From: Duganella sp. CF402
GTDB taxonomy: Bacteria; Pseudomonadota; Gammaproteobacteria; Burkholderiales; Burkholderiaceae_D
Direction: 5' to 3'
Length of the DNA: 64,000 nt
NCBI RefSeq assembly: GCF_900109645.1
Contig: NZ_FOBG01000003.1
Coordinates: 124,001-188,000 of the forward strand
Both the position numbers and the translations under genes were made by a program. Positions 1 to 8,055 of this stretch are shown piece by piece. Below the pieces are notes generated by a model. It was not told the origin of the DNA, ran no database searches, and worked only from the letters and a program-made list of their open reading frames with translations. The stretch's first letter is position 1; every line of letters begins with the position of its first letter.

Positions 1-891
1 GTGTTCATCGCGCGCGCCCTGCTCAAGCAGCTCGGCGGCGAACCGGACTACGCGGCCGACATCGTCAACCGGGTGGCCAACGGCGACCTGACCGTCCAGG
101 TGCGGCTCAAGCCGGGCGACACCACCAGCCTGCTGGCGGCCATGAACGGCATGGTCGGCAACCTGTCGCGCGTAGTGACCGAGGTCAACGACGGCGCCGA
201 GGCGCTGGCCTCGGCCTCGGAGGAAGTCAGCGCCACCGCGCAATCGCTGTCGCAGGGCGCCAGCGAACAGGCGGCGGCAGCCGAGGAGTCGAGCGCGGCG
301 ATCGAACAGATGTCGGCTTCGATCGCGCAAAATACGGAAAACGCCAAGGTTACCGACGGCATGGCCGGCAAGGCCGCGCAGGAAGCCGGCGAAGGCGGCG
401 AGGCGGTGCGCTCGACCGTGTCGGCGATGCGCGAGATCGCCAAGAAGATCGGCATCATCGACGACATCGCCTACCAGACCAACCTGCTGGCGTTGAACGC
501 GGCGATCGAAGCGGCGCGCGCCGGCGAGCATGGCAAGGGCTTTGCGGTGGTGGCGGCCGAGGTGCGCAAGCTGGCCGAACGCAGCCAGGTGGCGGCGCAG
601 GAAATTGAACAGGTGGCCTCGGGCAGCGTGTCGCTGGCTGAGAAAGCCGGCTCGCTGCTCGACACCATGCTGCCCAACATCAAGCGCACCTCGGACCTGG
701 TACAGGAGATTACGGCAGCGTCGGAAGAACAATCGGCCGGCGCCGGCCAGATCAATTCGGCCATGAGCCAGCTGAGCCAGACCACCCAGATGAACGCCTC
801 CAGCTCGGAACAACTGGCCGCCACCGCCGAAGAGATGAGCGGCCAGGCCGAACAGTTGCAAACCTCGATGGCGTTCTTCCGCGTCCGCTAG
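1..891 (+). CDS. Methyl-accepting chemotaxis protein, 3' part
   Basis: The frame is open at the left edge, so the N-terminus (periplasmic sensor and membrane segments) is outside the window; the GTG at base 1 is probably not the real start. What remains is the end of a HAMP-like region (about residues 20-60) followed by a long coiled-coil signalling domain. The conserved hairpin tip is clear (IDDIAYQTNLLALNAAIEAA, then GKGFAVVAAEVRKLAERS). This tip binds CheA/CheW and relays ligand signals to the flagellar motor. Glu/Gln-rich methylation-type helices flank it. The protein ends in AFFRVR with no CheR/CheB-docking pentapeptide. Ligand unknown; the family call is secure. Confidence 0.93.
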   Translation: MFIARALLKQLGGEPDYAADIVNRVANGDLTVQVRLKPGDTTSLLAAMNGMVGNLSRVVTEVNDGAEALASASEEVSATAQSLSQGASEQAAAAEESSAAIEQMSASIAQNTENAKVTDGMAGKAAQEAGEGGEAVRSTVSAMREIAKKIGIIDDIAYQTNLLALNAAIEAARAGEHGKGFAVVAAEVRKLAERSQVAAQEIEQVASGSVSLAEKAGSLLDTMLPNIKRTSDLVQEITAASEEQSAGAGQINSAMSQLSQTTQMNASSSEQLAATAEEMSGQAEQLQTSMAFFRVR

Positions 892-894
892 TTT

Positions 895-1761
895 TTACTG
901 CACGAAGCTCACGCGCTTGCCGCTGACGTTGCGCTGCGACGGATTGCCGTACACCGTCACGCTGCCGGAACCGTTGGCGGCCGCCACCACCGACTGCGTG
1001 ACGGCGGCAGAAATGCTGCCCGAACCGTTGGTGTTCAGTTCCGCAGTCTGGCTGGTGAGGCTGGCCAGGTCGGCACTGCCGGAGCCGTTGGTGCGCACGG
1101 TCATATTGCGCACACTGCCACTGGCGTTGGCGCCGCCCGAACCGTTCAGTTCGAGGTTCAGCTGATCGCCGTTGACGCGCCCCAGCGTCAGCCGGCCCGA
1201 ACCGCTCACGCGCGCCGCGATGGCGCTGCTATCGAGGCCGGACGCATTCAGGCCGCCGGAGCCATTCATGCGCACATCGAGATTCGACACGTAGCCGTTG
1301 ACACGCACCGCGCGCGAACCGTTCAGCGCCAGGCTGAGCGGACCGCCGCTCAAGCCGCTGATATTCATCGCCCCCGAACCGTTGGCATCCACCTGGTGCA
1401 AGGTCGGCGTGGTGTACGTGACGCGCAGCGGATGGCTGGTGCGGACATTGCCATCCACCCAAACACGCAAGGTGCCGGTGCTGGCGTCGGTGCGCAGCAG
1501 CGGCAGGATATTGCTGTCGCCCTCCACCTGCAGCGAGGTGCCCTGGCCGACGCGGATCTCGACCTGCATCGGGCCGTTGACGTCGATGGCGTCCAGCGTG
1601 GCGACCTGACGGGTTTCGGTGGCGTTCTGGCCGTTGCCCTGCACCGCATCGCTGCTGAAGGCCGACTTGTAATGCACGCCGCCGTCGCCATCGGGCACCA
1701 CGATAACGGCGCAGCCGGCGAGGATGGACAGGGTGGCGAGGGCGATGAGGGTGCGGCGCAT
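895..1761 (-). CDS. DUF2807 (head GIN domain) lipoprotein
   Basis: A 288-residue exported protein with a lipobox (LAGC, Cys17), so it should be a lipoprotein facing the periplasm or outer membrane. The body is a DUF2807-type beta-rich fold built of short repeats: the motif NGSG or a close variant recurs about every 15-25 residues (NGSGAMN, NGSGGLN, SGSGRLT, NGSGGAN, NGSGSAD, NGSGSIS, NGSGSVT), as expected for a beta-helical auto-transporter-adhesin-like head domain. The family is common in Bacteroidetes and Proteobacteria, without an agreed function. It is convergent with the chemoreceptor gene (3 bases apart) and divergent from the MazG-like gene. Confidence 0.85.
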   Translation of the reverse strand: MRRTLIALATLSILAGCAVIVVPDGDGGVHYKSAFSSDAVQGNGQNATETRQVATLDAIDVNGPMQVEIRVGQGTSLQVEGDSNILPLLRTDASTGTLRVWVDGNVRTSHPLRVTYTTPTLHQVDANGSGAMNISGLSGGPLSLALNGSRAVRVNGYVSNLDVRMNGSGGLNASGLDSSAIAARVSGSGRLTLGRVNGDQLNLELNGSGGANASGSVRNMTVRTNGSGSADLASLTSQTAELNTNGSGSISAAVTQSVVAAANGSGSVTVYGNPSQRNVSGKRVSFVQ

Positions 1762-1864
1762 GATGGCGATTCCTTGAAGTTATAATGCCGCCACTATAGC
1801 CAGCGCCCCGGCGCCGCGTCCGCGCCGTGCGACAAACGGTAGAAAACAAGGAATGAAACGCGCA

Positions 1865-2218
1865 ATGACGACCTCCGACCAGCCAAACCAGTCAGACCTG
1901 ATAGACCTGCGTGACCGCACCCGCCAATTCGCGCTCGCCCGCAACTGGGCGCAATACCATACGCCCAAGAACCTGGCGATGGCCATGTCGGTGGAAGTGG
2001 CCGAAGTGGCCGAGCATTTCCAGTGGATGCAAACCGGCGCCCTGCCCGAGCTGGACGACGCCACCCGCGCCGCCGTGCGCCACGAACTGGCCGACGTGCT
2101 GCTCTACCTGGTGCAGCTGGCCGACAAGCTCGACGTCGACCTGCACGCCGCCGCCGTCGAGAAGATGGCGCTGAACGCCATCAAATACCCGGAAGGACTT
2201 ACTTCACTGCGCACATGA
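1865..2218 (+). CDS. MazG-like nucleotide pyrophosphohydrolase
   Basis: Small all-alpha NTP pyrophosphatase of the MazG/RS21-C6 (dCTPase-like) group, about 117 residues. It would hydrolyse non-canonical or excess (d)NTPs to NMP and pyrophosphate. The metal-binding pattern is visible: EVAEVAEHFQW (the ExxE part) and, about 30 residues on, ELADVLLYL (ExxD). An ATG lies 12 bases upstream (1853), but an AAGGA directly abuts it, so 1865 has the better ribosome-binding spacing. The C-terminus is unusual: after the conserved KYP the protein ends within 8 residues (EGLTSLRT), and the last 20 bases overlap the 3' end of the convergent GH5 gene. Confidence 0.82.
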   Translation: MTTSDQPNQSDLIDLRDRTRQFALARNWAQYHTPKNLAMAMSVEVAEVAEHFQWMQTGALPELDDATRAAVRHELADVLLYLVQLADKLDVDLHAAAVEKMALNAIKYPEGLTSLRT

Positions 2219-3368
2219 TGGCGTCGACAATATCCTGACGGGTAAAGCGGTTGGTGCGGCGGTCGAAGATGCCCATGATGTCGTTGGAGGTGGCCGACCA
2301 GTTCAGGTTGCCGTTGTCCCACCAGATCGTCGGTATGCCGGCCAGGCGCGCACCCCGCGCAAAGTATTGCGCATGCTTGACCCGCTCGGCTGGGTTGTTC
2401 TTGTCGGTGGAGGCCCATTCGCCCATGATCACCGGCGTGCCCTTCTGGACGTAGCGCGTACTCAAGCGGTTGAACAAAGCGTCCAGCTCCGCCTGGCCGT
2501 TGAACACCGGGGAACCCTTCTGGTTGAGCGCAAAGTCATACGGCGAGTAGGCGTGCGTCGACAGCGCAATCATCTTATCGTTTGGCAGCACGAAATCGTT
2601 AAGCTGCTGTTCGCCCGGCGCCGCCGCGTAGGTCGGCAGCATCACCAGGCGGCGCGCGTTGTTGCCGCCGCTGGCGCGGATGGTGGCCAGTGCGGTGGCG
2701 TTGAGCCGATTGAGGACGGCGTAATATTCCGCCTTGCCGCCCCAGTCGTCGACGCCGCCTATCGTCACGCGCGGCTCATTCATGACCTCAAAAATCACGC
2801 GGTACTCATAAGGCTTGAAGCGCGCGGCGATCTGCGTCCACAGCTTGACGAGCACGTCTTTCGCCACCGCCTCATTGGCCAGCGTCGGCATTTCCCAGCC
2901 GTTGTTGTGGTGGATGTTGACGATGACCAGCATGTCATTCGCCAGCGCATAATTGGCGATTTCCTCGACCCGGTTCAGCCAGACAGGATCGATGACCTTG
3001 CCCTCACCGGACACGTGGTCATCCCAGCTGACCGGCAGCCGCAAGCTGCTGAAGCCCGCCTTTTTCAGCGCATCGATATTGGCCTTGGTGGTGACGGGAT
3101 TGCCCCAGAAGGTTTCGTCGGCCAGCGAGCTCGAGGTGTTGCCGCTCGCGTCCATCGTATTGCCGAGATTCCAGCCAGCGCCCATCTCCGCGACGATATC
3201 GAAGCTACTGCGCTGCCGGCACGCATCGCCGGTTGCGGCGGTGGAGAGGCTGGCACAGAACGGCAGGTTGGTCGCGGCAGAGGCGGGAGCACCAAAACCG
3301 CCGAAGGCACTCAACAACACAATCAGCGCACCAGCCGTCATGGCAGGGCGCAGGGATGGATAGTTCAT
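2199..3368 (-). CDS. Secreted GH5 endoglucanase-like glycoside hydrolase
   Basis: A 389-residue exported enzyme: signal peptide (about residues 1-31, ending APASA) followed by one GH5 (clan A TIM barrel) domain. Catalytic residues are visible: the acid/base Glu198 in VMNEPR and the nucleophile Glu317 in IMGEWAS. GWNLGNTMDA near residue 65 is typical of endo-beta-1,4-glucanases and related GH5 enzymes; cellulose, xyloglucan or mixed-linkage glucan are possible substrates. I chose ATG 3368 because it begins a clean signal peptide and is preceded by GAGAGACAAG; an in-frame start at 3422 would put 18 non-hydrophobic residues in front. A LacI-type operator lies 40 bases upstream. No carbohydrate-binding module. 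Confidence 0.9.
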   Translation of the reverse strand: MNYPSLRPAMTAGALIVLLSAFGGFGAPASAATNLPFCASLSTAATGDACRQRSSFDIVAEMGAGWNLGNTMDASGNTSSSLADETFWGNPVTTKANIDALKKAGFSSLRLPVSWDDHVSGEGKVIDPVWLNRVEEIANYALANDMLVIVNIHHNNGWEMPTLANEAVAKDVLVKLWTQIAARFKPYEYRVIFEVMNEPRVTIGGVDDWGGKAEYYAVLNRLNATALATIRASGGNNARRLVMLPTYAAAPGEQQLNDFVLPNDKMIALSTHAYSPYDFALNQKGSPVFNGQAELDALFNRLSTRYVQKGTPVIMGEWASTDKNNPAERVKHAQYFARGARLAGIPTIWWDNGNLNWSATSNDIMGIFDRRTNRFTRQDIVDAIMCAVK

Positions 3369-3407
3369 CTTGTCTCTCTCGTTATTGTTGGAGCAAGAAT
3401 AGTCGCA

Positions 3408-3421
3408 TGAAAACGATTGCA
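3408..3421. promoter_or_regulatory. LacI-family operator-like palindrome before the GH5 gene
   Basis: TGAAAACGATTGCA fits the generic LacI/CcpA-type pattern TGNAANCGNTTNCA at every fixed position. It lies 40 bases upstream of the GH5 start codon, so it could control that gene. Its half-sites differ from the GTTATCGATAAC sites of the neighbouring locus, so a different regulator is implied. Confidence 0.55.
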
Positions 3422-3616
3422 AGCCTGCACATAAATTGAGACTCAGCCCGAAATTCGCGTATGACTATTCAGTCGCGTGGCGCCGCCGCCCGGCACTGCC
3501 AATTTCAAAAAACTTCATGTAATCAATGACTTGCTTCTATGGCCTGGCTTGCCATTCCTGTGGCACGGATAGTGCTGATTCCTTTTTACTATCAATAAAA
3601 AAGGAGACAAAGAAAG

Positions 3617-4633
3617 ATGAACCAAGTTAAAGCCTCGCTGGCAGCAGGTCTCTTGCTCACCGCCGCAGCCGGCGCCGCCTCGGCGCAATCCGGCATCACC
3701 GTCTACGGCATCCTGGACGCGGGCATCACCCGCGAAACCGGTGGCGCCGACGGCGCGGTCACCAAGCTGGCCTCCGGCGTGCAGTCCGGCAGCCGGCTGG
3801 GCTTCAAGGGGCAGGAAGATCTGGGCAACGGCATAAGCGCCCACTTCGTGCTGGTGAACGGGCTGGACCTCGACACCGGCAAGGCGCGCCAGAACGGCGC
3901 TTTGTTCGGCCGCGATGCCTATGTCGGCCTCACTTCCGGCGCCGGTACCGTCAACCTGGGCCGTCAGTGCAACCCGATCTTCATCGCGCTGGACGGCATC
4001 GATCCATTCGAAACCGGTTTTACCGGCGCCGCCACCAATCTGATGAGCATTGGCACGGCACGTACCGATAACACCGTCAGCTATGCAACGCCCAAGTTGA
4101 ATGGTCTGTCGGCCACCGTGATGGTTGGTCTGGGCGAAAAGGCCGGCGATAGCAGCTTGGGCCGCACCTTGGCTTTTTCAATCGACTACGCCGCCGGCCC
4201 GTGGGTAGCGGCCTTGGCATATGACAGCCTGAAGACCACTGCTTTCAATACGATGAAAGAAGTCCTGCTGGGCGCCAGCTACAACTTCGGCCCCGTGACG
4301 GTACACGCCGCGTTTGAAACCGAAAAGGACGATGTCGGCAGCGATTTCCGCGACTTCCTGCTGGGCGCCTCCGTGCCGCTCGGACAGGGCAAGCTGCTGG
4401 CCTCGTATGTGAAAAAGCAGGATCGTGCCTCGACCCAGCGCGGCGGACGACAGTTTGCGGTGGGCTATACCTACGCGCTGTCCAAACGCACCAACCTCTA
4501 CAGCTCACTCGGCGCCATCAGCAACGAGCTGGCCGCCACCAATATGGTGGGCGATGCCTCCAGCGGCGGCAGCGCGCCGGCCGCGGGCAATGACTCGCGC
4601 GCTCTGGCGCTCGGCGTCCGCCATAAGTTCTGA
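3617..4633 (+). CDS. Outer-membrane porin, Burkholderiales trimeric type
   Basis: 338 residues with signal peptide (cleavage after AASAQ, about residue 24) and the general diffusion porin fold of beta- and gammaproteobacteria (Porin_4). The mature start SGITVYGILDAGI, the GSRLGFKGQEDLGNG segment, NLGRQ and the C-terminal HKF ending in Phe (needed for BAM-dependent insertion) are hallmarks. It forms a 16-stranded beta-barrel for small hydrophilic solutes. An AAAAAGGAGACAAAG ribosome binding site precedes the ATG. The asparaginase gene follows 29 bases downstream, so the two are probably cotranscribed. Confidence 0.92.
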   Translation: MNQVKASLAAGLLLTAAAGAASAQSGITVYGILDAGITRETGGADGAVTKLASGVQSGSRLGFKGQEDLGNGISAHFVLVNGLDLDTGKARQNGALFGRDAYVGLTSGAGTVNLGRQCNPIFIALDGIDPFETGFTGAATNLMSIGTARTDNTVSYATPKLNGLSATVMVGLGEKAGDSSLGRTLAFSIDYAAGPWVAALAYDSLKTTAFNTMKEVLLGASYNFGPVTVHAAFETEKDDVGSDFRDFLLGASVPLGQGKLLASYVKKQDRASTQRGGRQFAVGYTYALSKRTNLYSSLGAISNELAATNMVGDASSGGSAPAAGNDSRALALGVRHKF

Positions 4634-4662
4634 TCCTATTCCCTTATATTTTTGGAGACTCT

Positions 4663-5751
4663 ATGTACCTTTCTATTTCCTCGCGTCTGATGTACGCGCT
4701 GTGCACCGTCACTCTGCTGGCCGGCACCGTTTCAGCGGTCCACGCAGCTGACGCCACGCCCTCGGCTCATGTGACCATCCTGGCTACCGGCGGCACCATC
4801 GCCGGCAGCGGCGCCACCAGCACCACCACGGTCGGCTACACCGCCGCCACTGTGGGCGTCGACCGCCTGATCGCGGCCGTGCCGGAACTGGCCAAGGTGG
4901 CGCAAGTCAAAGGCGAGCAAGTATTCCAGATCGCCAGCGAGAACATGACCAACGAACACTGGCTCAAGCTGGCCAAGCGCGTCAACGCGCTGCTGGCGCA
5001 GCCGGACGTAGATGGCATCGTCATCACCCACGGCACCGACACGCTGGAAGAAACCGCCTACTTCCTCGACCTGACCGTAAAGAGCAAGAAACCGGTGGTG
5101 CTGGTGGGCGCCATGCGTCCGGGCACCGCGCTGTCGGCCGACGGCCCGATCAACCTGTACAACGCCGTGCTGCTGGCGGCCAGCCAGGAAGCCGTCGGCA
5201 AGGGCGTGCTGGTGGCCATGAACGATCAGATCCACGCCGCCCGCGATGTCACCAAGACCAACACCTCGACCCCGGACAGCTTCAAGACCCCGGAGCTGGG
5301 CATGCTGGGCTACATCCAGGGCAACAAGCCGTACTTCTATCATGTGTCGAACCGCAAGCACACCGCCGATACCGAGTTCGACATCAGCAAGCTGGACGCG
5401 CTGCCGCAAGTGGACATCGTCTACGGCTACGCCAACGTGGGGCCGGTGGCGCTGAACGCGCTGGTGGGCGCTGGCGCCAAGGGCATCATCCACGCCGGCG
5501 TGGGCGACGGCAGCCTGGCGTCCAAGGTGGCGCCTGCGCTGACCGCAGCCCGTAAGCAAGGCGTGCTGATCGTGCGCTCGGCCCGCGTCGGCCAAGGCAT
5601 CGTGGCGCGCAACGGCGAGGCTAACGACGACGCGCTGGACTTCGTGGTATCCGATACGCTCAACCCGCAAAAAGCGCGCATCCTGCTGATGCTGGCCCTG
5701 ACCAAGACCAGCGACAGCAAGGAAATCCAGCGTATGTTCTACACGTATTGA
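4663..5751 (+). CDS. ansB: Periplasmic type II L-asparaginase
   Basis: 362 residues: signal peptide (about 1-29, ending VHAAD) then a full asparaginase/glutaminase domain that hydrolyses L-asparagine to aspartate and ammonia in the periplasm. Both catalytic Thr motifs are present: ATGGTIAG near the mature start and THGTDTLEETA about 75 residues later, with Lys and Asp of the second triad in the expected downstream region. Length and the exported form match the high-affinity type II enzyme rather than the cytoplasmic type I. TTGGAG precedes the ATG. Placed behind a porin, it suggests a small nitrogen-scavenging unit. Confidence 0.92.
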   Translation: MYLSISSRLMYALCTVTLLAGTVSAVHAADATPSAHVTILATGGTIAGSGATSTTTVGYTAATVGVDRLIAAVPELAKVAQVKGEQVFQIASENMTNEHWLKLAKRVNALLAQPDVDGIVITHGTDTLEETAYFLDLTVKSKKPVVLVGAMRPGTALSADGPINLYNAVLLAASQEAVGKGVLVAMNDQIHAARDVTKTNTSTPDSFKTPELGMLGYIQGNKPYFYHVSNRKHTADTEFDISKLDALPQVDIVYGYANVGPVALNALVGAGAKGIIHAGVGDGSLASKVAPALTAARKQGVLIVRSARVGQGIVARNGEANDDALDFVVSDTLNPQKARILLMLALTKTSDSKEIQRMFYTY

Positions 5752-5767
5752 AGTCAGCGCTTCCCAA

Positions 5768-5804
5768 TAAAAAAAGCCGAGTGGCCCGTCGGCCGCCTCG
5801 GCTT
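5768..5804 (-). terminator. Rho-independent terminator after lacI
   Basis: A GC-rich hairpin (AAGCCGAG...CTCGGCTT) with an A-run on its left side, i.e. a T-run when read on the minus strand. This orientation fits termination of the lacI transcript; it may also slow transcripts arriving from the convergent asparaginase gene. Confidence 0.7.
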
Positions 5805-5878
5805 AACCACGTGGAGGGTGCACCCTGCACGGCAGACTGTTACCGACACCAATTTGCGCCACTGGACAGAACACAAAT

Positions 5879-5890
5879 GTTATCGATAAC
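5879..5890. promoter_or_regulatory. Perfect GTTATCGATAAC palindrome beyond the lacI 3' end
   Basis: A perfect 12-bp copy of the locus operator, in the gap between the converging asparaginase and lacI genes, where no promoter is needed. About 1.15 kb from the operator at the lacI start; placed like an auxiliary, looping operator. Confidence 0.6.
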
Positions 5891-5943
5891 TGATCACATA
5901 TTAGCACAACGATATTCCATAGCAAAGCAAAAAACTTGCAAGC

Positions 5944-7011
5944 CTATTCGCTAGCAGAAGTGGACTCGCGGATTTCCAGCCGGTACGGCATCAACTGGTG
6001 CTTGGGGGGCACGTCGTGACCGGCGCGGCGCTCTTTGACATGATCAATCACCAGTTTTACCGCCTCCCTGCCCATTTCGGCAATCGGCTGGTGGATGGTG
6101 GTCAGTTCCGGCCAGACCGTGACCGCCACCGGCGTATCATCGAAGCCGGCGATTGCCACATCGTCCGGCACCTGCAAATGCAGGCCATGAGCGACGGCGA
6201 TAGCGGCGGCCGCCATGTCGTCGTTGCTGGCGAAGATGGCGGTCGGCCGCGTCTTCTGGGACAGCAGCTCGCGCGACGCCTGCAAACCGGAGCGATAGGT
6301 GAACATGCCCTGCGCAATGCGCTCGGCCGGGACTTGCAAGCCCGCTTCGTGCATGGTGTCGATAAAGGCCTGGTAACGCAGCTGCGCCGGCGTGTGCTCC
6401 GGGTCGCCCTTGATGAAGGCGATGTCGGTATGCCCTTCCGACAGCAGGTATTTGGTCATGGCGCGCGCGCCGTCATAGTCGTCAATGCGCACGGCCGAGG
6501 CTTGTGGCGACGGCTTGGCGGTCGCCACCGCCACCGTCGGCATACCGATTTCCTTGAGGTGCTTGAGCGCGGAGCGCGAGTCGCACAGCGGCGGCGGCAC
6601 CAGTATGCCGTCCGCGCCCACGCTGATCAGGCGCTCGATGGCCTTGCGCTGCGATTTCAGGTCGGCGCAATGCTCAAGAATGAGTTCCGCGCCGCTGCGG
6701 TTGCACTGGCCCATCGCGCCAACCAGAAAAGCGCTCAGGAAGGCGGCGCTCGGATTGCTGTACAACAGGCCGACCCGCAGCGTGCCGACGCGGGCCGCGC
6801 GGGCGGCCACATTGACCGTGTAGCCAAGTTCGTCGATGGCACGCATGACTTTCTCGCGCGTCTTGTCGCTGACGTGGGCATTGCCGTTGATGACGCGCGA
6901 CACCGTCATGCCGGACACTTTGGCGCGCTCTGCTACATCGTAAAGGGTGATACTGGATGCGGGACGCTGTGGCTCGTCCGGCACGGCCGGCTGTTTCGGG
7001 GCACGTGGCAT
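5944..7011 (-). CDS. LacI-family transcriptional regulator of the locus
   Basis: 355 residues from ATG 7011. An N-terminal LacI helix-turn-helix (ITLYDVAERAKVSGMTVSRV, with hinge helix KVMRAIDELGY) is followed by a periplasmic-binding-protein-like effector domain (LRVGLLYSNP through IAGFDDTPVA). The start was chosen for GGAGAG nine bases upstream. Longer in-frame starts at 7029 and 7053 exist, but the latter would put the palindrome at 7030-7041 inside the gene, whereas with 7011 it lies in the leader. It is transcribed divergently from kduI, and both sides of the gap carry a copy of the palindrome, so autoregulation plus control of the locus is the simple reading. The effector is unknown; a uronate or oligosaccharide intermediate is likely. 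Confidence 0.88.
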   Translation of the reverse strand: MPRAPKQPAVPDEPQRPASSITLYDVAERAKVSGMTVSRVINGNAHVSDKTREKVMRAIDELGYTVNVAARAARVGTLRVGLLYSNPSAAFLSAFLVGAMGQCNRSGAELILEHCADLKSQRKAIERLISVGADGILVPPPLCDSRSALKHLKEIGMPTVAVATAKPSPQASAVRIDDYDGARAMTKYLLSEGHTDIAFIKGDPEHTPAQLRYQAFIDTMHEAGLQVPAERIAQGMFTYRSGLQASRELLSQKTRPTAIFASNDDMAAAAIAVAHGLHLQVPDDVAIAGFDDTPVAVTVWPELTTIHQPIAEMGREAVKLVIDHVKERRAGHDVPPKHQLMPYRLEIRESTSASE

Positions 7012-7029
7012 TATTGGGCTCTCCGCCAT

Positions 7030-7041
7030 GTTATCGATTAA
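7030..7041. promoter_or_regulatory. Operator copy at the lacI start
   Basis: GTTATCGATTAA, two positions off the perfect palindrome, directly upstream of the GGAGAG that precedes the chosen lacI start. Suits autoregulation by roadblock or by hindering initiation. Confidence 0.6.
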
Positions 7042-7136
7042 ATTTTTCGCCATCCTACCCTAGATAGCGCCACGCAGCAAAAAAACCTGGAGTTTTCCTA
7101 CCTCTTTACCTAAAGGCCACGCAACAGAATAGGGCT

Positions 7137-7166
7137 TTGCGTTTCGCGAATAAGTTCTGCTAGAAT
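7137..7166 (+). promoter_or_regulatory. Promoter of the kduI operon
   Basis: TTGCGT (7137-7142), an 18-base spacer, then TAGAAT (7161-7166). The operator begins at the next base, so a bound repressor would cover the start point. The ATG of kduI lies 31 bases downstream of the -10. Confidence 0.6.
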
Positions 7167-7178
7167 GTGATCGATAAC
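7167..7178. promoter_or_regulatory. Operator copy before kduI
   Basis: GTGATCGATAAC, one position off the consensus palindrome, abutting the -10 element of the kduI promoter. Confidence 0.7.
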
Positions 7179-7197
7179 AAATCACGGAGACGCAGCC

Positions 7198-8046
7198 ATG
7201 TTCAGCAAGACTTACTACGCCACCCATCCCGATATGATGGCGCAGGCCAGCAATGACGACTTGCGTGAGCGCTATCTGGTCACCGGCCTGTTCCATCCGG
7301 AGCGCATCTCCCTCAACTACAGCCACGACGAACGCTTCATCATCGGCGGCGCCCTGCCCCTGCGCCAGACGCTGGCCCTGCCGCCGCAGCCGGCCACGCC
7401 GGGCGATGGCGCCGTGCCTTTCCTCGCGCGCCGTGAGCTGGGCATCATCAACGTCGGCGCCGGCGCCGGCCGCGTGACGGTTGATGGCGTCGTTACGGAA
7501 CTGGCGCCGCGCGACGGCCTGTACGTCCCCTCGGGCACAGCCAGCGTGGAATTCAGCTCGGACGATGCCGGCAATCCAGCGCGGTTCTACCTGGCCTCGA
7601 CGCCCGCCCACGCCCGCTATGAGCTCAAGAAAATCACCTATGCCGCCGCCATTCCTCTGGAGCGCGGCAGCCCGGAAACCTCCAACGCCCGCACCATTTA
7701 TCAGTACGTGATCCCTGGCGTTTGCCAGTCGGCCCAGCTGCTGCTCGGCCTGACCGAACTGAAGACCGGCAGCGTCTGGAACACCATGCCGCCGCACGTG
7801 CACGAGCGCCGCTCCGAAGTCTATTTTTACTTCAATCTGGCCAAGGACCAGCGTATCTTCCATTTCATGGGGCAGCCCGATTCTTCGCGCCATTTAGTTA
7901 TCGATAACGAAGAGGCCGTGCTGTCACCGCCGTGGTCGATCCACATGGGTTCCGGTACCGCCAACTACGCCTTCATCTGGGCAATGGGCGGCGAAAACCT
8001 CGACTACACCGACATGCAGGTGCTGGACATCTGCCAGCTCAAATAA
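7198..8046 (+). CDS. kduI: 4-deoxy-L-threo-5-hexosulose-uronate isomerase
   Basis: 282 residues, full length for KduI, which isomerises the ring-opened unsaturated uronate (DKI) to 3-deoxy-D-glycero-2,5-hexodiulosonate (DKII) in the cytoplasm. It is a bicupin. The zinc ligands of E. coli KduI have clear counterparts: His200, His202 and Glu207 in PPHVHERRSE and His249 in SIHMGSG, each shifted by the same four positions. First gene of a tightly packed operon; kduD follows after 9 bases. Unusually, a perfect GTTATCGATAAC palindrome lies inside the gene (7897-7908), encoding part of HLVIDNEE. Confidence 0.95.
   Translation: MFSKTYYATHPDMMAQASNDDLRERYLVTGLFHPERISLNYSHDERFIIGGALPLRQTLALPPQPATPGDGAVPFLARRELGIINVGAGAGRVTVDGVVTELAPRDGLYVPSGTASVEFSSDDAGNPARFYLASTPAHARYELKKITYAAAIPLERGSPETSNARTIYQYVIPGVCQSAQLLLGLTELKTGSVWNTMPPHVHERRSEVYFYFNLAKDQRIFHFMGQPDSSRHLVIDNEEAVLSPPWSIHMGSGTANYAFIWAMGGENLDYTDMQVLDICQLK
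7897..7908. promoter_or_regulatory. Perfect operator palindrome inside kduI
   Basis: GTTATCGATAAC within the coding sequence, about 720 bases downstream of the kduI promoter operator. Placed like the intragenic auxiliary operator O2 of lacZ. Confidence 0.55.
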
Positions 8047-8055
8047 GAGAACGCC

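Noticed and set aside
1000..1400. Recurrent GAACCGTTG-like DNA repeats within the DUF2807 gene considered as an independent repeat array
   Set aside because: They encode the NGSG protein motif in frame and vary between copies as protein repeats do.
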